A stretch of DNA of 22,207 nt. Origin: a virus. The notes under the pieces were generated by a model, which saw only the letters and a list, made by a program, of their open reading frames with translations, was not told the DNA's origin and ran no database searches. Position numbers and translations under genes: made by a program. This document shows, one piece after another, positions 15,361 to 22,004 of this stretch; position 1 is the first letter of the stretch; each line of letters begins with the position of its first letter. The stretch lies in the IMG/VR virus record IMGVR_UViG_3300033153_012118, positions 1 through 22,207 of that record. One strand, written 5' to 3'.

Positions 15361-15400
15361 AAATTCAAGTATATGCGATTAAAATCCGTATATTATTATA
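15361..15400 (+). promoter_or_regulatory. Late promoter motif, copy 2 (head operon)
   Basis: AAATTCAAGT (15361-15370), ten bases, AAAATCCGTA (15381-15390), then TATTATTATA. The first 31 bases differ from copy 1 at only two positions, although the surrounding sequence is unrelated. It lies in a 96-base gap between the membrane protein and the first head gene. The SD TAGGAGAA and ATG (15429) follow about 30 bases downstream. No terminator is seen before it, so it probably boosts head-gene transcription on top of read-through. Confidence 0.75.
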
Positions 15401-15428
15401 TATCAAAGATATATGTAGGAGAATCCTT

Positions 15429-15812
15429 ATGAACAAAAGATTAGAGAGCTTTATTCCAAATAGTAAGACCGACCCTACTCTTGCTCCTGTATCACTAGAT
15501 ACCACTGCTACAACAGTTACCTATTATGACGATATGGTGGTAACTAACGAACATGCTCAAGATGGGTTGCTATATGTAGAAACCTTGGGATATAATACTG
15601 CTACTGCTGGATTTACCCCGAAAGTTTATAGCTCTTTTAATGGGTATCAATGGTTTCTGAACACATCTTTGCCTGTTACTGATACAGGTGGGTCGATAGC
15701 ATATCCATTAGATAATTTGGGTAAATATATAAAATTTGGCTATACAGCAGAAGTTAAAAGAAATATTTCTAAAGTTAGGGTGATGTTAGAACTAAATGAA
15801 ACTTACGACTAG
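15429..15812 (+). CDS. Small beta-rich probable virion protein
   Basis: Not recognised by name. The 127-residue protein is rich in Thr, Val and Tyr with strand-like alternation (TTVTYYDDMVVTNEHAQ; VRVMLELNETY at the end), suggesting a beta-sandwich such as a head decoration or fibre domain. It is the first gene behind the second late promoter, with the SD TAGGAG, and directly precedes the protease/scaffold gene. This argues for an abundant structural or assembly role. No catalytic motif is visible. Confidence 0.65.
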   Translation: MNKRLESFIPNSKTDPTLAPVSLDTTATTVTYYDDMVVTNEHAQDGLLYVETLGYNTATAGFTPKVYSSFNGYQWFLNTSLPVTDTGGSIAYPLDNLGKYIKFGYTAEVKRNISKVRVMLELNETYD

Positions 15813-15821
15813 GGAACAGAT

Positions 15822-17678
15822 ATGAAAAAAGACCTAACTGCTAATGCTGGAGACACTTATCATAATAGGTATTCTTCAGATTCCCCCTATAAGGGTAATA
15901 AAAAATATAAAAAGAAACCTCAAAAGTGTTCTAAGTGTGGTACGACAAAGGGTCCTTTTGACCTTCATCATACTAACAATAGTAGAAAAGACTTAAAATC
16001 TGGAAAAGGTATTTCAGTTATGTGCAGAAGTTGCCACAGAAAATACCACGCTAAACTAAACGGGGGTAAGGGGTCTGAAGAAATTATTTCTGCTGTAGCA
16101 AGAATAATTGATGACCCAAAAACAAATGAATCAAAAGCTATTGCTAGTGACCATAAAAATTCTGATTTAATGCATGTAGAATTTATTTTATGTCATGCTA
16201 CTGTAAATGATAATAAAGATAGATTTACGTCAGACGACTTAAAAGAATCTGCTCACACAGCGACTAATAAACCTATTAATTGGGAACATAAAGACCAAAA
16301 TATAGGCGTTATTTATGAGAGTAAATTTGTTTCTACAGATAAATTAGAAGACGAAGCTAAAGCATATTATGAAAATATTGACCCATTAGAGTATGATTTT
16401 GTTGTTTGTCGTGCTTGTGTATGGGAATATAAATATCCAATGGAATCTCGTATCATGAGAGATAGAGCTTCTAATGGTAATTTATTCTTTTCAATGGAAA
16501 ACAACTTTGATAAAGCTACTTGTTCTGAATGTAATGAAACCTTTGATAGTTTCTATGAATATTGTGACCATTTATTGTCGAGAAGGCAGACCGACAATGT
16601 ATCCAGAATATTTGGGGATAGCAATTTTGTAGGAGCGGCTGTTACAAGAAATCCAGCTGATGAACTAGCGGGAACACTTGCTCTTGCTTCTTTGAGAAAA
16701 AATCATAGTGTTTTTGCTGATGTTTGTCAATCGACAGCTTTATCGAGTGTTTCTATAAAGAATGAAATAATCCCTTATATTATTTCTAGAGAGGCTGATA
16801 TGAAAATTAGGGAATTAGATATCCCCGAAGAACTTAGAAGCGGTCTTGAAAAAGATTTATCTAATGAGCTTTTTGCGGATGATGTTAATAAAGTTTTCCC
16901 ATTAGATAACGCTGAGAATGTTTCGGTTGCAGCCGAATCGTTCCTTAACAGTGAGCTTAATTTTTATGAATCATCGGAAAAACTTTATATTGTTGAAAGG
17001 ATTGCTAAAGCAGCCAATGAATATGATATTGAAATAAATACATTGATTAAAGATATAGAAGGAGGTACTGAATCAATGACTATTGACAAAAATTCTCCTG
17101 AATTTAAACAGGCATTAGCCGAGGCACTAGATGTCGAGCTAAAAGGTATTGAGTCAGGAACTAAACTTGCTGAATCTCAAGAAGAGTTAGCTAAGGCTAA
17201 TGAAATTACTGATAAAACTAAAAAAGAATTAGACGAGTCTAATAAAGCTAAAGCTGATATTCAGACTGAATATGAGGCTTACAAAACAGAAGTTGAAAAG
17301 AAAGAACTTGCTGAAGCTCGCTATTCTACTTTGGTTGAAAAAGAACTCGAATTTGAAAATTCTGATTCCGTTAAGAGTCGTATTGCTGAAATGGATGAAG
17401 ATGCTTTTGCCGCTTATGTTGCTGACTTAGAAACTGTTGCCGCTAAAGCTAAATTCAATTTCGAGAAGAAGAAGAAAGACGAAGAAGAAGACGAAGAAGA
17501 AGACGACGACAAAAAGAAGAAAAAAGACAAAAAGAAAGACGAAGCTAAGGCCAATAAAGAAGACCCCGTTAAAGAGTCTAATGAAACCGCAATAGCTTCT
17601 AAAGTTGATGACGGCACTTCTGACCAGAAATCAAAGTTTCCTGGTTTTGATGCAGTCTTAAATGCGCTTGATAATTAG
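15822..17678 (+). CDS. HNH finger / prohead protease / scaffold fusion protein
   Basis: The 618-residue protein lies between portal and capsid genes, the usual place for maturation protease and scaffold. Residues 1-80 hold an HNH-like zinc finger (C36, C39, H49-H50, C68, C71, H72, H76). Residues about 115-290 resemble a head-maturation serine protease: MHVEFILCHATVNDN, then H156 in NWEHKDQNIGVI and S224 in LFFSMEN, spaced like the His/Ser pair of U35-type proteases. A zinc-knuckle-like patch follows (C234, C237, C248, H250). From about 420 to the end lies a charged coiled-coil scaffold with a Lys/Glu/Asp block (549-574) and a hydrophobic C-terminal helix. An internal ribosome binding site probably makes the scaffold separately. 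The protease assignment is partly contextual. Confidence 0.78.
   Translation: MKKDLTANAGDTYHNRYSSDSPYKGNKKYKKKPQKCSKCGTTKGPFDLHHTNNSRKDLKSGKGISVMCRSCHRKYHAKLNGGKGSEEIISAVARIIDDPKTNESKAIASDHKNSDLMHVEFILCHATVNDNKDRFTSDDLKESAHTATNKPINWEHKDQNIGVIYESKFVSTDKLEDEAKAYYENIDPLEYDFVVCRACVWEYKYPMESRIMRDRASNGNLFFSMENNFDKATCSECNETFDSFYEYCDHLLSRRQTDNVSRIFGDSNFVGAAVTRNPADELAGTLALASLRKNHSVFADVCQSTALSSVSIKNEIIPYIISREADMKIRELDIPEELRSGLEKDLSNELFADDVNKVFPLDNAENVSVAAESFLNSELNFYESSEKLYIVERIAKAANEYDIEINTLIKDIEGGTESMTIDKNSPEFKQALAEALDVELKGIESGTKLAESQEELAKANEITDKTKKELDESNKAKADIQTEYEAYKTEVEKKELAEARYSTLVEKELEFENSDSVKSRIAEMDEDAFAAYVADLETVAAKAKFNFEKKKKDEEEDEEEDDDKKKKKDKKKDEAKANKEDPVKESNETAIASKVDDGTSDQKSKFPGFDAVLNALDN
17059..17066 (+). 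promoter_or_regulatory. Internal Shine-Dalgarno site inside the protease gene
   Basis: AAGGAGGT, an eight-base match to the anti-SD, lies inside the coding sequence nine bases before an in-frame ATG (17076). It is as strong as the sites used by real starts in this window, for example those at 7025, 10649 and 18349. Confidence 0.7.
17076..17678 (+). CDS. Nested scaffold protein from an internal start
   Basis: An in-frame ATG at codon 419 of the fusion gene begins MTIDKNSPEFKQALAEALD and would give a 200-residue protein made only of the scaffold part: a long charged coiled coil, the Lys/Glu/Asp-rich block and the C-terminal helix (KFPGFDAVLNALDN). The upstream AAGGAGGT at nine-base spacing makes independent translation likely. 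Lambda does this with the protease gene C and the nested scaffold Nu3. Scaffold is needed in large excess over protease, which a nested start would supply. The start is inferred from sequence alone. Confidence 0.66.
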   Translation: MTIDKNSPEFKQALAEALDVELKGIESGTKLAESQEELAKANEITDKTKKELDESNKAKADIQTEYEAYKTEVEKKELAEARYSTLVEKELEFENSDSVKSRIAEMDEDAFAAYVADLETVAAKAKFNFEKKKKDEEEDEEEDDDKKKKKDKKKDEAKANKEDPVKESNETAIASKVDDGTSDQKSKFPGFDAVLNALDN

Positions 17679-17690
17679 GAGGAATATCCA

Positions 17691-18323
17691 ATGTTAGAGG
17701 TTCTTATTCCGGGTGTTCGTCATGGTGAAGCTAAAATAGATACATCAGCGGCTTATCGCGGATGTTGGTGTTATATTTCTGGTATTGATGCTGATAACTA
17801 TCATACTTTAAATGTTCCTACAACTACCGCTACCGCCATGAGGTCTGTATTCCCGATTAATAAATATAGGTTTGAAGAGGATTTGAGTGATTCAGCCGAT
17901 GCTGTAGATAAACTCGCTAAAGGCGATATGGTTGTATATTATGATGGTGGTGAATATCTCACTGATAAATGGGACCATAGTTCTTTCAATATTAATTCAA
18001 CAAGTTGGGCGGCTTCTGAGGGCGATTTGTCAACTGTTTATGGCAGAAAAATAGCAGTTCCTGGTAGTTCTACTGCCGGTGGGCAAGTTGCGCTTTGGAA
18101 ATGCTATGTTAGTACTGGTGTTGGTAGAGGTGGACCAGGATGGCTTTGTGGTGATATTGATGTTGGTTCTGCTTCTGCTGGTTTACGCCTTACAAATGGG
18201 TTTGTTGGCGTAGCTGTTGGATTATATTACACAGATAGTTCCGATGCTAAACTGAGAGTTAGAGTAGAGCCAGGTCAGGGTTTATTTGGTTCTAGGTCTT
18301 CGATTGGTGGAAACGTTGGTTAA
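17691..18323 (+). CDS. Probable head decoration/capsid-associated protein
   Basis: The 210-residue Gly/Ser/Thr/Asp-rich, strand-forming protein sits between scaffold and major capsid genes, where phages often place the decoration or stabilising protein. It starts MLEVLIPGVRHGEAKID and has GKIAVPG-like beta segments and a Gly-rich C-terminal third (GLFGSRSSIGGNVG). The TAGGAGGA site gives strong initiation. Codon choice (GGT, GCT, CGT/CGC) is closer to the major capsid gene than to the early genes, suggesting high expression. I do not recognise the family, so the role comes from position and composition. Confidence 0.6.
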   Translation: MLEVLIPGVRHGEAKIDTSAAYRGCWCYISGIDADNYHTLNVPTTTATAMRSVFPINKYRFEEDLSDSADAVDKLAKGDMVVYYDGGEYLTDKWDHSSFNINSTSWAASEGDLSTVYGRKIAVPGSSTAGGQVALWKCYVSTGVGRGGPGWLCGDIDVGSASAGLRLTNGFVGVAVGLYYTDSSDAKLRVRVEPGQGLFGSRSSIGGNVG

Positions 18324-18348
18324 ATTATAAATAATTAGGAGGTTCTTT

Positions 18349-19245
18349 GTGAACACTAAAGAAATGTGGCAAGCGTTTGCTGACGAGATGAAAGCAGCCG
18401 TTAGTAATCCCGAAGATAGGCATGCGATTGCAGACAAAATTGTAAAATATATTAGTGATAGCATTGAACAGCGTGATGTTTCTTCTCTCCTTTTACCGAA
18501 AGAAGTGATACCTGTCGGTACTTCGGCAGAGTATGCTGTTCCTACTAAACTAAAAGCCTATTGGCACGAGCCAGGCTCATATGCTCCCCGTACCTCAATG
18601 GTTCAGAAGATTTTCACCGTTCCCACGTGGATGGTGTCTGCTCATCCTGAATATGAAATTTCTCAGCTAGAAGCGGGTAGATATGGGACAGTTCAAGACC
18701 AAGTTAAGGCGGCTAGAGATGCTATCTTGGGTGCTATTAATGCACGAGTTTTTAATACTGTTTCTGGTTCTATTTCGTCTGGTGATGCTAACTATTTTTC
18801 TTCAGTAGGTAGTTTTACTAGAGCGTCTTTAGAACAAGCAATTAACTATGTTGAAGACCAATATGGGACTGTTAAAGCTATTGTTGGTCGTCGAAATTTG
18901 CTTTATCCTATGATTGAGTGGAACACTAATGCAACTTATGGCGACATGGGTTTGTTTGGTGACTCGACTAAAGAGAAGCTCATCAATACAACTAAAATGC
19001 CTACTTATCGTGGTATTCCAATTGTTGGTCTTCCTCAATGGAGGGATGGTTTTGGTAAACTAACTATTCCGCAAGATACTGTTCTTGTTATTGGCGAAGA
19101 TATGGGTCGCTATGTTGTGAGTCAAGACCTTCGCTCTAAAGACACTATTGATGTTGATACATTAATGTGGCATATCCATCTCTATATGAGAGTTGGTGCC
19201 GCAGTATTTTTCCCAGAGAGGGCCGCAAAGATTGTTGTAGGTTAA
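18349..19245 (+). CDS. Major capsid protein (HK97-fold type)
   Basis: The 298-residue protein forms the head shell. It follows the protease, scaffold and decoration genes and has HK97-like organisation: an N-terminal helix, the LLPKEVIPVGTSAEYAVPTK region, YEISQLEAGRYGTVQDQVK (a spine-helix candidate), an A-domain with YGTVKAIVGRRNLLYPMIEW, then KMPTYRGIPIVGLPQW and a C-terminal MRVGAAVFFPERAAKIVVG strand pattern. The first 40 or so residues look like a short delta domain. It starts at GTG with TAGGAGG upstream. It uses CGT/CGC arginine codons more than other genes here, a sign of strong expression. The exact fold is inferred. Confidence 0.88.
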   Translation: MNTKEMWQAFADEMKAAVSNPEDRHAIADKIVKYISDSIEQRDVSSLLLPKEVIPVGTSAEYAVPTKLKAYWHEPGSYAPRTSMVQKIFTVPTWMVSAHPEYEISQLEAGRYGTVQDQVKAARDAILGAINARVFNTVSGSISSGDANYFSSVGSFTRASLEQAINYVEDQYGTVKAIVGRRNLLYPMIEWNTNATYGDMGLFGDSTKEKLINTTKMPTYRGIPIVGLPQWRDGFGKLTIPQDTVLVIGEDMGRYVVSQDLRSKDTIDVDTLMWHIHLYMRVGAAVFFPERAAKIVVG

Positions 19246-19254
19246 TTATAAATT

Positions 19255-19272
19255 AGGGGGCTATTGCCCCCT
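19255..19272 (+). other. GC-rich hairpin after the major capsid gene
   Basis: A perfect 7-bp stem AGGGGGC/GCCCCCT with loop TATT lies ten bases after the capsid stop. No T-run follows, so it is a poor terminator. It more likely protects the 3' end of the capsid message or attenuates read-through into the next gene. Confidence 0.55.
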
Positions 19273-19290
19273 CAGACAAAAGGATGTATA

Positions 19291-19839
19291 ATGTCTAAGA
19301 AAATCGTAAAAAGAGAAATTAAAGATGACAAAAAAGCTAAAATTATTCAAGACCAACATGGAGAAGACCATCTTCTAGTTATTGAAGAGAAAACATTTTA
19401 TACTTTTACTAACTTAAGAAGAGGGCCAATGTTTTTTACTAGAGAAGATGGCAAAGAAGATATGATGAAGGGAAAAGAAACAAGAAACGATATTACTGAA
19501 AGAGAACGAGTCATTCTTTTAAAATCAAAAGATTATGAAAATGGTTGGATTGTTGAAGAAAAAGAAAAAATAGAATCTGAAAAAGAAATTTTAAATAAAA
19601 ATGCTATTAATGAAGAGAATCTATTAATATTATCTAAAAAATATAAAGGCAATTGGAAGAAATTCGAAAAGCTAATTGACGATATGGACAGTGAGTTTGC
19701 TGTTTCAAGATTAAGAGAGTTTTTCATTGAAAATGATTTACCTAGCTCCTTAGTTGTTTATTGTGACTATAGACTTCAGCAAATAAATGAAGCTTATCAA
19801 GAATCACAAAGAGCTCCGATAGACAAAGAAGAAGAATAA
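19291..19839 (+). CDS. Hypothetical protein directly downstream of the capsid gene
   Basis: Not recognised. The 182-residue, highly charged protein has a strand-rich first half (HLLVIEEKTFYTFTNL, then TERERVILLKSKDYENGWIV) and a helical second half (ENLLILSKKYKGNWKKFEKL, then FAVSRLREFFIENDLP). I chose the ATG at 19291 with AAAGGAT upstream; an in-frame ATG-less extension from 19264 would begin inside the hairpin. The position after the capsid gene suggests a head-completion, neck or tail-assembly part, without motif support. Confidence 0.68.
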   Translation: MSKKIVKREIKDDKKAKIIQDQHGEDHLLVIEEKTFYTFTNLRRGPMFFTREDGKEDMMKGKETRNDITERERVILLKSKDYENGWIVEEKEKIESEKEILNKNAINEENLLILSKKYKGNWKKFEKLIDDMDSEFAVSRLREFFIENDLPSSLVVYCDYRLQQINEAYQESQRAPIDKEEE

Positions 19840-19851
19840 AAGGAAAAATAA

Positions 19852-20472
19852 ATGGCTACAGGTTGGAATTTTTTCGGTTGGACAAGCGGAGAAGATACTG
19901 CTTTTGATGCATCGTCAGCGATAGCAATGGATTCTTCTTCTGCTTTTTCGTTTGGTGGTGGAAGTAGAACAGATTTTCAGTCTAATATTACTTTGCAAAA
20001 TTGGAACAATTCTTTTCATTACGCTCTTGATACTGCTTCTTCGAGTACTGATTATTGTTCTGATTCTCATTTATGGCCTATAACCCCAACAGGGGCACAA
20101 GAATTTGATACTGGATGTCTTGTCGAAGGAGTGTATGTCAATATGACTCTTTCTACTCCTTTGCCAACAAGAGCACTTGGTTTAAGATTTCAACATACAG
20201 ATTTTGCTGTATATTGTAATCCTATTAATGTTTGGGCTGGAAGCGGAGATGAAGCAGAAAACGACCCATCAAATTGTACAATAGCGTTAGTAGAAGTTAA
20301 TGGAGTTACTCCCCAATGGGCTTCTGCGGGGCCAAGTGCAAAATTATCATTGAGGGCACATACGAGTACCTCTTTGTCAACCCATTGGTGGTATGTTTCT
20401 ATAGCTTTGAAACCTACAATTGTTGGGCATAATGGCCAAAACAAGATGAAAGTAGAATGTACTTATTACTAG
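19852..20472 (+). CDS. Probable virion structural protein, Ser/Gly/Trp rich
   Basis: Not recognised. The 206-residue protein has a low-complexity N-terminus rich in Ser, Ala, Asp and Gly (GWTSGEDTAFDASSAIAMDS) and a strand-rich remainder. That part includes VNMTLSTPLPTRALGLRFQ and a C-terminal WWYVSIALKPTIV followed by MKVECTYY, which resembles a beta-sandwich. Several cysteines are scattered through it (DYCSD, TGCLVEG, VYCNPIN). Initiated by AAAGGAAA. It looks like a head- or tail-associated surface protein rather than an enzyme. Confidence 0.65.
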   Translation: MATGWNFFGWTSGEDTAFDASSAIAMDSSSAFSFGGGSRTDFQSNITLQNWNNSFHYALDTASSSTDYCSDSHLWPITPTGAQEFDTGCLVEGVYVNMTLSTPLPTRALGLRFQHTDFAVYCNPINVWAGSGDEAENDPSNCTIALVEVNGVTPQWASAGPSAKLSLRAHTSTSLSTHWWYVSIALKPTIVGHNGQNKMKVECTYY

Positions 20473-20499
20473 TTTTATAAAGATAGTTAGGAGAAAGCA

Positions 20500-20700
20500 A
20501 TGTCTTTGAAGATGAATGGGAAAGTAACACATGATGCTTTTGATGGGAAAGTCAATTTTAGTTTTTTGAAAGAACAATCTAAAAAAACTAAAGATTTAGA
20601 TACAGTGTCATATGATTATAATACAAATTTAGCATTTGAGATATATAAGAAATTTAAGAACTCAGATGTAGAGATTGTTGTGACAAAAAAGAAGGAATAG
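20500..20700 (+). CDS. Small hypothetical protein
   Basis: A 66-residue Lys-rich protein with no recognised motif, mixed helix and strand (GKVNFSFLKEQSKKTKDLD, then EIYKKFKNSDVEIVVTKKK). It has the good SD TAGGAG and sits between two putative virion genes, its stop one base before the next ATG. Position suggests a small virion or assembly factor. Confidence 0.62.
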   Translation: MSLKMNGKVTHDAFDGKVNFSFLKEQSKKTKDLDTVSYDYNTNLAFEIYKKFKNSDVEIVVTKKKE

Positions 20701-20701
20701 C

Positions 20702-21163
20702 ATGAGCTACAATTGGATTGTTTCGTTTAATGACGGACAACGATTAAGCAGTAAAGACTTAATCAATGGTGATGGTATTAATCCATGGGACAAAGTACTC
20801 AATTATTTAAGAAAAAATCCAGATAATGCTAATGGTAACAATAAGAAAATTACCCATTTACAGGTCGTTGTAAATGGAATTTGGTATAATAGTCCTACCT
20901 CAAGTAAAAAATCTGGGTTTAGCAGTTGTGAATTTGATAGTTTTCGCATTTTTTATAAAGATAGCGCAATACTTTCGGGTGGTGTAGAAAGCGACCATTA
21001 TGTGAGCTATTCTTATAGAAGTGGGGATTATAGACATTTTTTATGGATAAATACAGAAAATAATTTTTGCTATAGTCAAATAATTAATGTTATTAATCCT
21101 AGAACTAGAGAAGAAAGAGAGTTCGCTGAAACAGAAAAAAATATAACTGCTTCTTACAGTTAG
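20702..21163 (+). CDS. Hypothetical protein in the virion module
   Basis: Not recognised. The 153-residue protein is predicted to be a mixed alpha/beta or beta-sandwich fold. It has Tyr/Ser-rich strands (DHYVSYSYRSGDYRHFLW) and a charged C-terminal stretch (PRTREEREFAETEKNITAS). It starts one base after the previous stop with AAGGA upstream. A structural role is inferred from neighbours only. Confidence 0.64.
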   Translation: MSYNWIVSFNDGQRLSSKDLINGDGINPWDKVLNYLRKNPDNANGNNKKITHLQVVVNGIWYNSPTSSKKSGFSSCEFDSFRIFYKDSAILSGGVESDHYVSYSYRSGDYRHFLWINTENNFCYSQIINVINPRTREEREFAETEKNITASYS

Positions 21164-21168
21164 TCTTT

Positions 21169-21185
21169 GTTCCCCTAGAGGGAAC
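21169..21185 (+). other. Short hairpin before the repeat-protein gene
   Basis: GTTCCC (21169-21174) pairs with GGGAAC (21180-21185) across the loop CTAGA, six bases after the previous stop. There is no T-run, so it is at best a weak terminator or an RNA stability element. A TATAAT sequence follows at 21193-21198. Confidence 0.4.
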
Positions 21186-21192
21186 TAATGTT

Positions 21193-21198
21193 TATAAT
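21193..21198 (+). promoter_or_regulatory. Possible -10 element ahead of the repeat-protein gene
   Basis: TATAAT occurs in the only gap between genes in this stretch, 20 bases before the ATG at 21219. No good -35 box stands 16-18 bases upstream, and the sequence is AT-rich, so chance is quite possible. It is worth noting because the downstream gene has no SD. Confidence 0.22.
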
Positions 21199-21218
21199 AT
21201 TTAAATCAAAATTATCTA

Positions 21219-22001
21219 ATGCCTTTATTCGATAGTAGAACAAAAGGTGTAAATTTTCGTGATTCTAGAATTCATGGGTTAGGAGAGCCTGGAACAGAAT
21301 TCTTTAATTCGAAAATTAACCTGTCTTATTCTGCAATTTCTAGTTTTTCCTCTAAAATCAGCCTATCATATGTTTCTGGTTCTAACTCTTCTTCTAAGAT
21401 AAACTTATCTTATTCTTCTTCTAGTGAGCATTCTTCTAAAATTAGCCTATCTTATATATCAACTGTTAATTCTTCTTCTAAAATTAGCCTGTCTTATGTT
21501 TCTGGTTCTGAGAATTCTTTTAAAATTAGCTTATCTTATGCCTCAATTTCTATCTATTCTTCTAAGATTGGTTTGTCTTATGTCTCAGGTTTTAATTCTT
21601 CTTCAAAGATTAATTTATCGTATTTTGCTCAAAATAGTTTATCTGAAAAAATAAATATATCTTATACTTCCGAAATTTCTTTATCTAATAAGATTAATAG
21701 TTCTTTTGTCGGTCAAAATAGCATAAGTTCAATTATAAATTCAAGTTATACTTGTGAAAATCCGTATTATTATACAATAGGGATATCTTTTTCAGCAATA
21801 CAAACAACTTCGTCAAGTAAGATTTCTCTTAGTTATAATACTTCAGGCGGATTGTCAAACAGTAGTATTGGACTGTCTTTCTTTGTTGAAAGAGTAGGTG
21901 GGAAAATAAAAAATTATAATTCTCATTTAGGAATATATAAACATGAAGATGACAAGAAAATTAAGAGAAAAGATAAAAATCCAGCAATGCCTCCGAGGTA
22001 A
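21219..22001 (+). CDS. Serine-rich 14-residue-repeat protein (putative fibre or surface protein)
   Basis: The 260-residue protein has a short N-terminal head (1-28, DSRTKGVNFRDSRIHG). It is followed by 14 tandem 14-residue units (29-225) of consensus SSKIxLSYxSxxxS, with one single-residue insertion after unit 12, and a basic tail ending KNPAMPPR. Ile/Leu/Tyr alternate with Ser, so each unit could be one or two strands of a beta-solenoid or fibre. Units 11-12 are the most diverged. The ATG at 21219 is the only usable start after an upstream stop, and no SD precedes it. The dense Ser content makes it a possible acceptor for the glycosyltransferases upstream, a guess. Confidence 0.7.
   Translation: MPLFDSRTKGVNFRDSRIHGLGEPGTEFFNSKINLSYSAISSFSSKISLSYVSGSNSSSKINLSYSSSSEHSSKISLSYISTVNSSSKISLSYVSGSENSFKISLSYASISIYSSKIGLSYVSGFNSSSKINLSYFAQNSLSEKINISYTSEISLSNKINSSFVGQNSISSIINSSYTCENPYYYTIGISFSAIQTTSSSKISLSYNTSGGLSNSSIGLSFFVERVGGKIKNYNSHLGIYKHEDDKKIKRKDKNPAMPPR
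21303..21893 (+). repeat. 42-bp-period tandem coding repeats
   Basis: Fourteen units with a period of 42 bases encode the 14-residue protein repeats, conserved chiefly at TCTAAAAT-(A/T)-A(G/A)CCT-(G/A)TCTTAT-like positions. The first eight units are similar at the DNA level; later ones are diverged. Such an array can gain or lose units by slippage or recombination. Confidence 0.8.
21737..21776 (+). promoter_or_regulatory. Late promoter motif, copy 3 (inside the repeat-protein gene)
   Basis: AAATTCAAGT (21737-21746), ten bases, AAAATCCGTA (21757-21766), then TTATTATACA, with exactly the same spacing as copies 1 and 2. It lies inside coding repeats 11-12, where the encoded residues break the repeat pattern, about 235 bases before the next gene start. 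It would drive the downstream structural gene(s). Confidence 0.6.
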
Positions 22002-22004
22002 ACA

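Noticed and set aside
17414-17617. Minus-strand frame encoding a Ser/Phe-rich peptide
   Set aside because: It is the complement of the Lys/Glu/Asp-rich scaffold block; the composition is a by-product of AAG/GAA repeats.
21424-21654. Plus-strand Leu-rich frame inside the serine-repeat gene, looking like a membrane protein
   Set aside because: It is the alternate-frame reading of the 42-base tandem repeat, which makes its hydrophobic repeats automatically; no SD precedes it.
21303-21893. Tandem repeats considered as a CRISPR array or iteron origin
   Set aside because: Units have no unique spacers, the 42-base period stays in coding register and encodes a consistent 14-residue repeat.
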